From Sarocladium kiliense (Eukaryota; Ascomycota; Sordariomycetes; Hypocreales; Sarocladiaceae), in NCBI GenBank assembly GCA_030734395.1, contig JAUZTG010000034.1:1-64000 (forward strand): a DNA stretch of 64,000 bases. The letters are read 5' to 3'. The number at the start of each line of letters is the position of its first letter. The stretch's first letter is position 1. The notes beneath the pieces were generated by a model. That model worked only from the letters and a program-made list of their open reading frames with translations. It had not been told where the DNA came from and ran no database searches. Below are positions 43,736-56,410 of this stretch, piece after piece. The position numbers were made by a program, and so were the translations under genes.

Positions 43736-45231
43736 TCAATCCTTATCCTCGCTCTTTTTCTTCGACTTCTGTTTCTTCTCCTTCCCTTGGTCCTTGCCCT
43801 CTTCGTCGCTCTTGCTGCGTTGCTTCTTATCGCCTTCGTCCTCCCTTTCCAGGACTTCCTTGACCTCCTCGCCACCAAGGTCCTTCATCTCATTCCATTC
43901 CTGATCGTATTCACTCGCCACAAACTTGATCTCCCTGCGCAACGAGTTTGCCTCGTGCACGAGGTGTTCCCACTTCTGCTGATCGAACCCTCGTTCTTGG
44001 TATAGTGCGTTCTGGCGCCTTGTCACCGTCACGTTCATGGCAGCCTTGTAGCTGAGGTCCTTGCTGATGTAGAGGAACCACAAATAACCGCCCATGATGG
44101 TAGTCAGACCAGCCAGGTAAGTCACTGGCTCGACCAGATCCCAGCCTGCATCTGTATGAAAGGTCACGTAGTAGACAATCCCCCACCAGCCTGCAAGAGC
44201 CGCAAACCCTCCCTGTGCTAGCCGATGTGCTCCCTTGTGTGCGATGGTATCACATTCGCTCTTGATCTTAGCCATTTGATCAATCTCTTGCGACATGCGT
44301 CTCAATCGCATACGCATATAGTACGTCCTGTCTTTGAAGCTCGGCACCGCCACTCGAAGCTCATATGGGTGACCTTCGATGGAGATGGAGAATTCGCGTC
44401 CGCGCGCCGCATCACGGATAAAATCGCCAACCTCTGTACTACTGCTCCATCGGACCCAATTGGTCTCCTTCTTTTGGGGGCCTTCGCGGCCGAGGCCAGA
44501 GTACGATGCGACGTTGTCACGTGGCTGATCCTTTTCCTTCTTTCCAGCTTTCTCTTCAAAATCGGCCTCCGCACGGAAGAGCACATCTGGGAGCTTCTCT
44601 CGTTGCCCAACCTTCAGCGGTGGAATTTCCGCCTGGATAAGTCGCTCGAGGTAGGAGAGGGGTTGTTGTGGGTGGACAAGAAGAGCGAGAGGTTCGACCA
44701 TGTCATTTGGGTTCGGCCGCTTACTTGTCACAGCGTCCTCTTCATTAATGTGTTCTTGGTCGGGATGAAACGGCATGGGCAGAATGAGCTTCAGTAGGCG
44801 CGTTGGTGTGGTTAGGAGGCGCCCTGGATTATTCATTTAGCATCAGCTTCAGCTGGCAACACTTCGGTGCTGCGAATCGTACCTTTGGACTTGTCGCCTC
44901 GAGCAGGGTCGGGAGATGTAGAAGCGGGCTGAGCGCCGCTACTTTCCCTCTGCCACGGCCTGTCATCTGCCTTTCGTTGCACACTCTTCGTCGTCTTGAC
45001 CTCGTCCTCGTGCTTCTTCAACATCCGATGCCTCTCCTCCTTGTCTTCTTCGTCTTTGAGGTCATTGCGAAAAGAGCGCGTCGTAGCGACCGATCGGATC
45101 CATGGTGATGCTATCCTACAAGCAAATTGTCTGTGTCCTTTCTGCGCGCCAAACCGAGGGACGGTGCGAGTGACGGAAGACGCGATGCAAGGCACGCGCA
45201 AGGTTGCTACGCGCAGGGCATTGCTCATCAC
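43736..45231 (-). CDS. MCU: Mitochondrial calcium uniporter, pore subunit
   Basis: Pore-forming Ca2+ channel subunit of the inner mitochondrial membrane. Exons are 45231-44883 and 44823-43736, with a 59-bp intron (GTACGA to CCAG) that keeps phase, giving 478 residues. The splice restores KGRLLTTPTRLLKL, typical of fungal homologues. The N-terminus is Arg/Ser/Ala-rich without acidic residues (a matrix-targeting presequence, with RSVATTRSF near its end). Two transmembrane helices (ALAGWWGIVYYVTF and YLAGLTTIMGGYLWFLY) flank WDLVEPVTYL, the WDxxEP selectivity-filter signature (DIME-like, here DLVE). A coiled-coil segment and a very charged Lys/Glu-rich tail follow. A second in-frame ATG lies at 45228. 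Confidence 0.95.
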
Positions 45232-46699
45232 GGGCGTCCTCTGGTTTGAAGCTCAAGTATTGTTGAAAATAGTAAGTGAAGTATCAGGAGGAAGAGAAAG
45301 GATTGAAGAACGAAGAGAAATTAAGCTATTTGGCCAAGGCTTGACGTTCTCGGTGAGGAAGGGATTGGCCGTGTGCGTCGATGGGCCCCAAGCGTGGAGG
45401 GAGCTGAAGCTCCGCCTGTCACGAGCTTGACGTCACAAGTTCAGCGCCGGTCATCGGTGGGCATCGAGAGCCGCAAGGGGGAGGCTTGAATCGCGGAAAC
45501 CTTGAATTGACACCATTGGGTACCGCGTAGCACACCTATTTTGGCAATCGCATTCGTTCTGTATATTGATGTTCCTATTTCTTACACTCGTTAAGGGTGT
45601 TGGATGTTAGGAAGGTCAGAAGCCGGCTTGGCTCTGTGCCCAGCCTCTTGTCCCTGTAGCTCCAACTCGAGTGTGGAGGCCTCCAAGAATTCAGGTAGCT
45701 GTACACTTAAATGTAGGGCAAGGGACTACGGTTGTCACTTAGTCAATCCTTCATGATCACTTCGAATCAGTTCGAATCACATTGGATCAGCATTGGACGT
45801 TATGGCCAGACCCCTTAGCTGAGGACACGACAAGCTATGTGTTCTAGGGTAATGTGTAAATTGTTGGGCGACAGGATGAATTAAGTTTCCAATTGACTCA
45901 GTCGCCAAGCTTCATCACGTAATTGTAAAGACGCAGGAGGTCGCCAGACCAAGGTCAGGAACTAAACATCATGTTACTCTTCGCTTAATCTCTGTGACCG
46001 GAGTTTCTGTGAGCAGCAAAAGCAGACAAAGTGTACGACTTGGTGAATTCAAGGTGTTCTCGACGCATTTGGGCCGACCGTTGCACAATCACCATGTGAT
46101 CCGATAGCAGCCATCTGCCACCAGCTCGCTGGCAGTTGTCACTCAAGAACCACCGACTGTTGACTTGAGAATTCTGTCTTTGTTGGCTGCACGGAAATGC
46201 TGCGCCTCCTCTGGATCACACAATGCCGGATTTCCTCATCTTCGACCTTGAACTGGCGAGGCACGCTTGTGATTGAAATGAGTTCATCGACCTCTAGCCT
46301 TGTGACGACCGAGGACGGTAAGCTGTATAGTCCATACAGAAAGAGCATTTCTTTGGACTGACGCGACTACAGGCATAGCTGGATGATTTTCAAGACGACT
46401 ATTATTGTGACCATCAAGACGGCCATATGCACATGTGCGCATTCTATCCTGCGCCAGGCACCGCGACGTATCGTCGCTCTCTGAGCAATCGGTATGGAAG
46501 GGAGTAAATAACACCATGGATTGAACACATTGCACAGTGAGCAGATTGTAGTTGTAGCTTTCGTCTCATTAGCTCAACGGTGAATTCATCCAACATATAC
46601 GACCTTGTAGCCGCGCCCGAACCATTGGGTATTATGTTCTTCCGGGCAAAGTCCTTGCCGAACCATCCTTGATCATATACATTTGATGCCATCTGGCGA
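45232..46699. other. Intergenic region
   Basis: About 1.47 kb between the MCU start and the stop of the receptor gene. Only short frames without recognised similarity are present. Confidence 0.5.
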
Positions 46700-48252
46700 T
46701 CAAGACACCGTAATCACAGTTGTCTTCATAATTCCCTTCCCATCCTCCTCCTTACCCTGTATAATCATGTCCTCGCTCCCAGATCGACTCCCACCAACGC
46801 CAATATTGGTCCTCGTGCGATCATCGTAGTTTTGCATCCCGTATCGCTCCTCGAGCTCGAACTCGCCATTATGGCTTCCAGTCTTGACCCACCCATTATT
46901 CTTCGTTCGATGGGTGCCCATGATTCCGGTGTTTCGGGAGGCGGCACCGTAGGCACCGTTGGTATTGCTGGGATAGCCCTGGGAGGCAGCACTGGAGAGA
47001 TTGAGAACGCCCGAGAAGAGAGGTCGGAGGGTTGGTGCGCAGGCAGCGATGATGCCGACGTTGATCTGGAGGCTGTAGATGTGTTAGTTGAGGGGTGTAC
47101 GCGGACAGCATACATGGTTGAGCTTACAATCCCCAGAACTGGATCCAGTTGTGGCTGTGTTGGATATGTTAATCAGGATGCTCAACCCAGGCGGAGCTGC
47201 AGGTCTTACAAGGACTGGTCGTAGATCCCGCGGAACACATTTTGGCAGACGACCTTGACGACACCAATCATGACGGCACTATAACAAGGATCAGATTTCC
47301 TGTTAAACAATCGGAAAGCCGCAGATCTTTCTTACATGTATCCGAGACTGAGAATGCCAATCAGATATACTCTCGTTCTCTTGGGCATCTGAAGCACCCA
47401 GATTATCGGGATCGGCAAGGTAGCGAACGCGACATCGGTGAAGATGTTACACGCTGGCAAGGTTAGTCGACTGCCATCAAATGGAGCTGGAAAGAATTAT
47501 GCTTACAAGTATTCAGCAATGCGAAAGCCTTGTGCGTCTCTTGTGGGAGGCATTTTGCTTCAATGCTCTTGTCCCAGAAGCCCTCGAGGGGCTTGCAGAC
47601 AAGGAACCATTCGATGTAGGAGATAATGGTGTAGGTAATGACAAAGGCTGCACATCCAAAGGTGCTATGTTAGCGCATGTTCTCAGAAGATCCCGGCCCC
47701 ATGGTGTTCTTGCTTCTGTTGGCCAGCCGTTTGGGTTGTTGGCTGAGGCGAATCTGCTTACCGATGAAACCCCAGATTACCCGCGTGTACCACTTCTGCT
47801 GGCTCATTCTAATCAAGGAGAAACCAATGGATAGCTTTAGGAACAGGAGACTACCGATCGTGGAGACCAATGCCTGGATGAAGGTCATCTTGAGGTACGT
47901 CGTGTAGTCCTCCTTCTCGATGAACTGTCGATGCCGCCCAAGGCCATGTTGTGCTGCTATGATGTATGTGACCATGCCACCTCCAAAGGCACAAGACTAT
48001 ACCGTGGTCAGAAGGCAAGGTTAGGGGTTGTCCCCATCATGGGGAGATCCGAGTCAGAGTGGTCAGACTTACAATTGCCAGAAGAAGCATCACATCATCC
48101 CTGCCAAAGGTCTTCACGAGAGCAATTCTCGTATAGATCCTCAAGCCAACGAAAACAATAGCCAGAACATGGAACACCACATTCACACTGAGGATCCAGC
48201 CTAGGTTGCTCTCGGAAGCCGCCGAAGGAGGCAGATTTGTCGGTTCAGACAT
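46700..48252 (-). CDS. PTH11-like / fungal rhodopsin-fold integral membrane protein
   Basis: Seven-helix plasma-membrane protein of the Fung_rhodopsin group, which includes PTH11-like receptors. Seven exons: 48252-48073, 47996-47758 (or 47762), 47664-47507, 47453-47336, 47278-47210, 47154-47128 and 47072-46700, giving about 387 residues. Family features: VGLRIYTRI, the FGRDDVMLLLA loop, YIEWFLVCKPLEGFWD, NIFTDVAFATLPIPIIW, and INVGIIAACAPTLRPLF before a hydrophilic tail. The junction between exons 2 and 3 is odd: the obvious donor GTAAGC at 47761 leaves the phase wrong by one base, whereas a GC donor at 47757 (GCAGAT) keeps it. This may be a GC-AG intron or a one-base difference. There is no N-terminal CFEM domain. 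The ligand is unknown; relatives sense surface or host cues. Confidence 0.85.
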
Positions 48253-50181
48253 GGTGACTGATGTCCTGCACTTCTCACCATTCGAAAGAATCAATCAAAA
48301 GCAAGAGCAGAAGATTGGTGATAATTTACAAATTGCCGACGATCTGCAATATCAGAAAGGAGGAGGGGGCTCCTTCATATTAAACCAAATGCACTGAATC
48401 TCTGCTATGCATAAAAGGTCACCTTGCCACATGAGCAACCACTGTCTATTTCACCTCCATGCACCCCCTAACAAAGTCCAACACAACCTCACCTCGGTGG
48501 CAGTACGCACAAGCCAAGCCGTGTGTGACAGATGTGACAGTCCTGCTTCCCCGGACTAAGCTTAAAAACGCCACAAAGGAGGCGAGCACACCGCGCAGGC
48601 CTACGGGATGGTCAGAGTGTGAGCGCAGTTCTAAGGAGTGGGCCAGCGTGCTGATCTCTTTCCTTCCTCCTCTTCCAAGATATGGCGTCCGTCTACAAGA
48701 GCCAGCCTCGTCTTGATTTGGTTTGCGTCCGTGTCGGCGACCCCTGCAGATGTAACCTGCTTTGTCGCGGGCCCCCTCACTCAGCTGCCATTGCCAAGGC
48801 TGAGAGGCATAGAGGAGGCCTACAGACGACTTGAATTCTGCTTGGTTTTCTTCGTTAGTTTAGAGGATTTCCTGGACTGATGCAACTGGACGCGCCTCCA
48901 TGGGTTTCCTCGTCTGTTTAAGGAACCACGGAACAAGAGAGAAACTCAATGGCCTGGTATGAATAAAGCTGCCTCTCGTCTTCTACGCTGTGGGTTCCGT
49001 ATGTAGATCACTGGCAAGGGTGTGTTGTCCTTGGTTGCTACTGTGCCGCACGCATATCCGGCAATTACATTCCAGCGTATCCTTCGGCTAAATCTGCTTC
49101 TCCTGTCCTTCCCCTGCGTGCCAATTACTTGATGTTGCATGAGTAAATCTTTGAGTGCCACCAGTTCTTCTCTCCCACCATTTGCCTAGACAAGTATGTC
49201 AATAGACACATTGCACGAACTAGCTGCAATTGACTTTCATGGAATCTTCTGCTGATCTTCCGCGTCCCATAATTTTCCCGCTCTTTTACCACTCCATCCT
49301 CGGATCGCCCCTAGTAATTAGTTAGCCTAAAACCCCATGTCCAAGTCTCGTCGCCCAGAACCCTGCCATTCCCTCAGTTCCAGGTCTGATTCCAGCTGCC
49401 ACAGCTCTCTGCCTTTGCCACGGCAGTTTATTGAAAATAAGCGAGACTCTCTGAACCGGGTTCCTGTCTCTCTGCAGCCCCCAAGATCGCGATCAAAGTC
49501 CCACTGCCCTCGTGCAAGAAATTGCCGGGATCGAACCAACGACATGCTTGCCGAATGAACGAGGGTTCAACCTCCTACGCATTTGCGTTGCAGCGGTGTC
49601 GACCCTTGCTGCATCCCAGCATCGCCACCCCTGGTCCGCGATTGGCTCATGTACCTGGTATACTGTTGGTTGTGCTTGCAGGCGACCTGATACCAAGCAA
49701 TACCAAGCCGAAGGGGTGTTGTCGTGTATCTTCCACCCAAAAGATTCCCCCGTCGGACGCACAAAGTCTCTCGTAACTGCATGTTCAAGCAACCGGCGCA
49801 CTTGAGTACCGCACGGTTCGACGGTGAGCTAAACAGCCTGGCATCCCAAGACCCAGGGCCCTTGCTTACCTTCCAAAAGTCCGCATCTCTCTGGATAATG
49901 TGACTACAACCCCATGTAACCACCACGTCTTAGCCAGAGCTGGCTTTCGTGTCGTGAACCATGCAGGGATCCTATGCAGCAGTCTCACTCCTCGGCCATT
50001 AATGAGTTGGAATACATAAAAGCTGCTGGTTCGCAACCACAAGTCTCATCCATCACCTCGTGGCAACCAGGATTCTGCTTCACGGTCGACCGTCTGGAAC
50101 ACTGCAAGCCTCCCCTTTTGGTCACTCGCTCCGCTCCCCCGCCCCTTTTCTTCTTCCCTCCTACCTTGCATCTAAGACATT
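48253..50181. other. Intergenic region
   Basis: About 1.9 kb between two divergent genes. It includes a sequence near 49,525-49,545 that resembles a tRNA T-arm on the minus strand, but no full cloverleaf can be formed. No gene is called. Confidence 0.45.
50014..50022 (+). promoter_or_regulatory. TATA-like element of the tyrosinase gene
   Basis: The motif ACATAAAAG lies about 160 bp upstream of the start codon at 50182, followed by a strongly pyrimidine-rich stretch just before the ATG, common in fungal core promoters. Confidence 0.35.
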
Positions 50182-51561
50182 ATGCACTTCTCAAGGGCTC
50201 TGGTGGCTGCCGCCCTCGCCTCCTTTGGCCAAGTCCAGGCTGTCCCCTTGGAGGGTGCCGGGCTCGAGAGTCGTCAGAGCGATCCTGCCCTGCCGGATAT
50301 CGATCCATCTACAGATGCTGTCGATGCCCTGCTGCAGCTGCAGAAGGCTGCGGAGGACGTCCTTGAGGGGCACAAGGAGGGCAACCGGGGATCCAAGCAG
50401 TGCACCTTGGCCAACGCTCGCATCCGTAAGAACTGGTACGTCCAAGTTTCAGCCATTGTATTTTGGCCTAGACTTACACTGAATTGCAGGTCATCTCTGT
50501 CCAGCAACGAGCGCAAGGACTATATCAAGGCGGTCCAGTGTCTGCGCCAGCTCCCCTCCAAGGGCCCTGCTGAGTGGGTTGCTGCTCAAAACCGCTACGA
50601 CGACTTCGTGGCTCAGCACGTTGAGCTCACGATTGAGGCTCATGGCAGCGGTCCGTTCTTGACATGGCACCGTGCCTTCGTCTGGTCCTATGAGACTGCT
50701 CTTATTGAAGAGTGTGGATACAAGGGCACCCAGCCAGTAAGTTCCCAACCTCTATTTGCCAAACATGACTCTAATAACAAACGGCTTAGTACTGGAACTG
50801 GTTCGAGGATACGGAAGATCTCACCAAGAGCCCTGTCTTTGATGGCAGCGACACTAGCATGGGAGGTGACGGTGAATTCGTCGCCCACAATGGTAGTCTT
50901 GGTGGTGCTCGCCATATCTATCTGCCCTCTGGTGCTGGTGGCGGCTGCATCAAGAGCGGCCCCTTCAAGCAGTAAGCAAACGCTGACATAAGAGACTTGA
51001 CCCTCGACACATACTAACAGGCTACTCAGCGCTCAAGCCAACATTGGTCCCTTCAACCCTGCTATGGACGGTCTGGGTCCCATCGTCGAGACTCTTGCAG
51101 ACCACAACCCTCGCTGCATTGCTCGTGACCTGAACAGCTACGCTATGGGCCAATGGTACAGGACCGAGTACCTCCTCAACGTCACCATCGGTGAAGCCTC
51201 CAAGACTCACCGTAGCTTCTGGTCTGAGATCCAGGGTCGTTATCCTGACCAGTTCCTCGGTCTTCACACCACTGGTCACTACGCCATCAACGGTGACAAC
51301 ACCGATCTCTACTCCAGCCCCAACGATCCCGCCTTCTTCCTCCACCACACCATGTTCGATAGGCTTTACTGGATTCACCAGCTCCTTCACCCCAAGGAGG
51401 CGAACAAGGTCACAGGTACTATGACTCTGCAGAACAACCCTCCTAGCCGCAACGCCACTGTGGATGATGCGATTCAAATGGGCCCTATTGGAGAGACTCG
51501 CCCTATCAAGGATTTCTTCAACACCCTTGGCGGATCGCCTTTGTGTTACATCTACCTATAG
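50182..51561 (+). CDS. Secreted tyrosinase-family copper oxidase
   Basis: Type-3 copper oxidase of 404 residues. Exons are 50182-50435, 50490-50736, 50790-50971 and 51030-51561, with introns of 54, 53 and 58 bp that keep phase. The signal peptide is HFSRALVAAALASFGQVQA. The CuA site histidines lie in VAQHVELTIEAHG and FLTWHRAFVWSYE; CuB has LGLHTTGHYAI and NDPAFFLHHTMFDRLYWIHQ. The second exon junction restores the YWNWFEDTEDL block of the family. It is short (no long C-terminal lid domain as in mushroom PPO3), matching small secreted fungal tyrosinases. It oxidises monophenols or catechols to quinones; melanin or a secondary pathway may be the destination. The first intron has no in-frame stop, so intron retention would stay readable. 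Confidence 0.93.
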
Positions 51562-54149
51562 AATGAGACGAGTAGAGTCTTAGTACTTAGATTAGCAGTG
51601 ACTGAATATGCAGTCCATGGACTTTAATGAATCGCAACTATACTAATTGTGCAGTAATTGCAATAACAAAACACATAGTACATTGGTGCATGTTCAGACA
51701 TCTTGGCCTCCTGTTGTATGCGAGGGCCATGACGCCAAGTGCTCACGTCCTTCGCTCCATGGTTCTCACCTGCGCGTAATGGTTGAAGACCTCCACGTGC
51801 ACCGTCTCTTCTCCATCCCAACTCACCACACGCAAGCTAGACCAGGGTGCAATTCTTGTCGGGCACAATCTCAGCCTAGGGGCCTCCAGGAGCACATCAC
51901 TACCATCTTAGTCCATAAAAGCCTGCCGATACAGCCAGCCTTCCTGGAAGCTCATCGCCTTGACTGCCTGTGATCTGCATAGTTTATAGGCCTTGTCGAA
52001 AGATTTTCCCGCTTGTTGACCAGCAACATTCCGAGAACGATCAACACGATCCGCCCTAGTCAGCCGTGCCGAAGTACGCGAGGATTAACAGATCCAGTTC
52101 CCAACACTGGCTTTTCTGAGGCTCCTCTCGCGTACCGTGTCACATAGCCAAATCGCGGGTGGCGGGATCGAACCCGACGATGAGTATGCACTGCGCCTCC
52201 ACGTGTGCGGTGGTTGGTTACATTGCACATACTTCTGTCTCTGCCGACATGTTTACAACGTGCCTCAGTACCACCGTTCCACTCAGCAAAGCCTAGCATT
52301 CTTGCTTGCTTCACATGTCTACTTGGTTTCCGCTTCTGTGGGAAAATGCACTGACCTGGCCAGCGTTGCCCCGATCGAGGAAAAGCCACGGCTCGTGACA
52401 TTCAGCTCCTGCCAGCCCCTCTATTATCCCGAATGCCTCAAAACGCGCTTAGCCCAATCATCAGCCGTAAATCAAAATAAGCTACGGTCTTTCTTTCCCC
52501 GAAAGCCACCAAGCATCAAAAGATGTGTGGTACCCCTGCAACTTGCACTGTTGTTGAAGGTAGAGTACGACAGGGGTCTCGGTGTTTGTTCTTCCATTTG
52601 CGGGGAAGCAACCCCCTGATATCCGCATTGGCGAAAAGCGGCGTGACAGGGATGTTTAGTCTCTGGGCGAAAGAAGGCAGAGTGTCAAGCCGGGGGTAGC
52701 CGTGTACCAAGTTCGTGCACTGGACGGACATGGGGCGATGAGACGGAGGATCCAAAGGCTTGGCCTGGCTTTTGCCTGGACGGGGCCCCGTCGCAAGTCG
52801 GGCCGGTCGATTCTCACAAGGGAAAGTTTTGTAGTAAATCTAGGCTTGAAGAGGGTAGCTTTCCTCTGGCTGAGGCTTGTTAGGCTAATATGGAGAAACC
52901 AGGTTAGGTGTGCCTTGAATGCGACAGATTGCTGTTGATGGCAAGCAGCGAGAGGCACAGCGAGGTACATGTTCGTCGTTTGGAGCCGTAGGTTACCTCA
53001 CGGTTATCTACAGTACATGTTTATGTTAGCTGAAGTAGTGAAAGGTATCAAGTCGCCTGTCCCAAATGTTGCTTTCCCGAAGCATGTCAAGTTTGCGAAC
53101 ATTCCCTCTACAGCAGCTCGGACCGACCCTGCGATGAGCTACACCTTCATGTCCCGTCTTGATTCTTGCCACTGGCACGTTCGAAAATCGTTGAGCTTTT
53201 GATTAGCCATGTGTTAAGATTTGCAGTGCGCCTCTTGATGGGTGGATGGCGAATGATACGTGGGCATGTCCGTGCACGGTCAAGTATCGCCGAGCGACCT
53301 TATGGGCTGAGCTGGAACTGGTCTATGGAACAGGATATGTTCCAAGATGAGGAACACGGTTTGGCTGGAGGATATCAATGCACGATTGTCTCCTGTTGGA
53401 GGCTCCTATCATGAGAACATTGGCATATGTACCGACGAACAAGAAGTAACGAAATTAACGCAGGCCATCTTTACTGCTAAGTTTGAAGCCCGACAGGCAT
53501 GCAACTTAGCAACTCGGTTCATAATCTGCATGTCCTATATGCTCAAGCATTCCGCGCAATGTTCATTGGCATGTTAGGTGGACAGACGTCCTACCCGGAA
53601 GTCGCTTGACAAGCGTTTGTGGCAATCTGCCTGCTTCGATCAAGGTGATATAATTCTTTGATATGGAATAAACCCCAAGTTTTGTTCAATTTTAAGGCTT
53701 TCAATCCTGTGGGTGCATAATGTTGGGTGTCGGCTTGCCGTCCACGCTGACGGACCGGCTGTGCTCGAAAATGATGAGTGATTCTTGAGATTGTCTTGGC
53801 CTATTGACCATGAACAGCAGCAGGTAAACCTTTGCAACTTTGTGGGCTTTTCCATCGTTCAGATTAAGGCTCCGGCTGCGCTCGTTTGGAAAGGGAAGCG
53901 GATTGGGCAAAGGACTGGTAGGTCTCGTCACATGACACTGCTTTGAGTTGACACAGCCTCGTCGATCAATGAAAAGAATATGCACTTTGGATACCTTCGG
54001 CAGCCTGGAAACACATACCCCGCTCTCTTTGCTTCTCCAGCCCCAATGGTTGGGTTTTCCTAACGGCATGTTGATAAAATCTCGCCGAATCTTCTTTCCT
54101 CAGGAACAACTTTCTCCTACATCTTCAATACGGTATACTTTGAATTCTC
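51562..54149. other. Long gene-poor interval
   Basis: About 2.6 kb. Many short frames exist, none with a recognised motif or a consistent exon chain. A tRNA T-arm-like string occurs near 52,162-52,178 without a matching acceptor stem. No gene is called. Confidence 0.45.
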
Positions 54150-56410
54150 ATGATGGCTGCATTACTGCTCAGCTTACCAAGTACAAATGACCGACAACAG
54201 TTGAACGACATTTGGAAAGATGTTCCCCCAGGGTCCTTTATAGAAAGGTTCTATGGCCGTGCTTCGCACAGAACATGTACATGCGACATGTGTGACAAGG
54301 TATGCGATTGGGCCAGCTTCGGAATTGAGTCTTCATCGACATCAAACCATTAATATTCGAGTAGCCTATAGATGACTCAACCGTTCGGCACCACTGCTTG
54401 ACATGTTTCGACTTTGATGCATGCGCGGACTGTTATTCGAAGTTAGGAAGGTACCACAACATTCACCATAAATTCATTGCAATTGACAACTCAATGGTTC
54501 GTGCAATCGATGACTACTTTCCACAAATCCAGCATGATGTACCAGATTTGGCTCTCGCAGAACCAAAACCACATGCTTATGCGCCGTTGGACGAATCCAT
54601 TCACGAAGTGCGGTTGGTCTGCCTGTGGCCCGGCTCAGACAACGATCATATACAATGCCAAATGGCCCATGTGCCTCTCTACGCTGGCCTCAACTTTGAG
54701 GCCTTGTCTTACACATGGGGCTCCCCAGAGAATCCTGTCACGATTCTTCTGGATGGCTGTCCGTTCTCGATCGGACCAAACCTGTTCGGCGCATTGCGCG
54801 CTCTTCGTCACAGCTCCAAGCCGCGCTTCCTTTGGATCGACGCTCTCTGTATCAATCAAGCCAGTATTGAGGAGAGGAGCCGTGAGGTTCAAAGAATGAG
54901 AGACATCTATCGAAAAGCATTCGACGTCGTTGTTTGGCTGGGGGAGGCTGCGGACGGCAGTGATGATGCAATGGACCTCATTGCATCGTCTGTCCCTGAT
55001 CGTATACCCCAAATCACGTTCCACAATACAGACAGCCGTTGGTCAGCGCTTGATAAGCTTGTGCGTCGCCCGTGGTGGAATCGTGTGTGGTGTCTTCAGG
55101 AGCTTGCGGTTGCTTTATGGGGCCCTACGATCGCATGCGGTTCGAAAAGGGTTTCCTGGATGCAGTGCTTCGATACGTGTAGGAAGCTTCCATTATACTG
55201 GCATCAACAAGGCTTGTCAGCCGGAGAGTACTACGTGTATCCTGATCAGAAACTCACGTACAAAGAACACTGGGCCATACGCAACCAGTACCCGTCGCAG
55301 CAACTCGTCCTCGGCTTTCTCCTGACAAGAACACTTTCGTGGGAGGCCACGGACCCTAGAGATAAGATCTTCGGTATTGTTGGGCTCAGTTGTCAGGAAG
55401 ATCGGGAGGCCATAGTGCCGGATTACTCTCTGAGCACGCGAGAAGTGTACAAAAGGACAGCTCGACATCTCGCAAAGAAAAACCTTCATTGCCTTTACTC
55501 CAATACCAACTCAAGCCGGTCTGATATCTTTGGGAGTCAGCGGCTGCCTTCTTGGGTTTCAGATTGGTCTCTTGGCTCTGCTCGACAGCCTCCCTTGTGG
55601 GAGCAAGGTTGCTACGGCGCTTCAAGCCCCAATCCGAGTACCCAATCTCGGATGAAACCAGCACTCGATGAGAGCGAAGATGATGATGTCCTGCGCCTTG
55701 GTGGTTGGTATGTAGATACTATCGAGGAGCTGTTTAAGCCAATTGTTACGGATGAAGGTTGGACTGATGATGATCGATCTGGTCTGCTTCAGACGATACG
55801 GAGTGTTGAAACCTTCTTGCACCGTTGCATAGGCTCCAAAGGTGGTTCCGAATCAGACGCTGACACATTCATCGATCCAGACCGTGGAGAGATGTTATGG
55901 CGTACACTGATTTCAGACAAGGAGTTCACCCAGTACTCATGGACATCGCCAGCATCGCATTTGTTCGGCAAGGCATACGAAGCACTTCGATCCGAAGCAT
56001 GGGAGCATGGTCAACCCAGACAAGCTGATGATCACTCAAGTAAGGAAGAAGATGCAGCAGAAGCAGTGGCCGAAAATGACAAATGTGTTGAGGGTGAGAA
56101 AAGTACGCCGCCCGAGGAATTGGGGCCGTTCATCTCTCGCTACATTGCCTTTGCGAAGTACACCCTGGAGTCACGCCGCATATTCGTCACCAAGCGGGGT
56201 TTCTTTGGCATTTCGTCAAATGAAATTTCGAAGGATGATTTTGTGATAATATTAGCTGGAGGAGATATGCCATTTGTGCTGCGGGATGAAGAATTCTGCC
56301 AAAAGCATGAGCATTGTCGTCTCCGTCTCATCTCCGAGGCCTACGTGTATGGGGCAATGGATGGAAACTTGGTCAGATTTCTACCTAGAATGATGTTTAA
56401 CATCTTTTAG
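54150..56410 (+). CDS. ZZ zinc finger - HET domain fusion protein
   Basis: Probable heterokaryon-incompatibility-type protein of 731 residues. Exons are 54150-54299 and 54365-56410 with a 65-bp intron that falls inside the ZZ finger and keeps phase. The ZZ domain (residues about 43-85) has CTCDMCDK, HHCLTCFDFDACADCY and HNIHHKF, enough Cys/His for two zinc ions. The HET domain starts near residue 162: FEALSYTWGSPENPV, FLWIDALCINQ, RDIYRKAFDVVVWLGEA, then WWNRVWCLQELAVA and DPRDKIFGIVGL. The C-terminal part includes a charged stretch and a short GA-rich end (EAYVYGAMDG), usual for HET proteins. HET domains trigger cell death after non-self recognition; ZZ modules bind peptides such as histone or degron N-termini. 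Whether this allele is active is unknown. Confidence 0.9.

Noticed and set aside
44819..44850. Apparent frameshift joining the two MCU frames
   Set aside because: A normal 59-bp GT-AG intron (44824-44882) joins them in phase and restores the conserved KGRLLTTP segment.
49517..49600. Possible minus-strand tRNA (T-arm-like GGTTCGATCC)
   Set aside because: A T-arm hairpin can be drawn, but no matching 5' acceptor stem or D-arm lies within 70-100 bases.
50436..50489. Continuous frame through tyrosinase intron 1 read as coding
   Set aside because: GT-AG ends are good and the translated 18 residues do not fit the family, so it is treated as a stopless intron.
52155..52210. Second tRNA-like T-loop string
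   Set aside because: The T-stem has mismatches and no acceptor or anticodon arm pairs with it.
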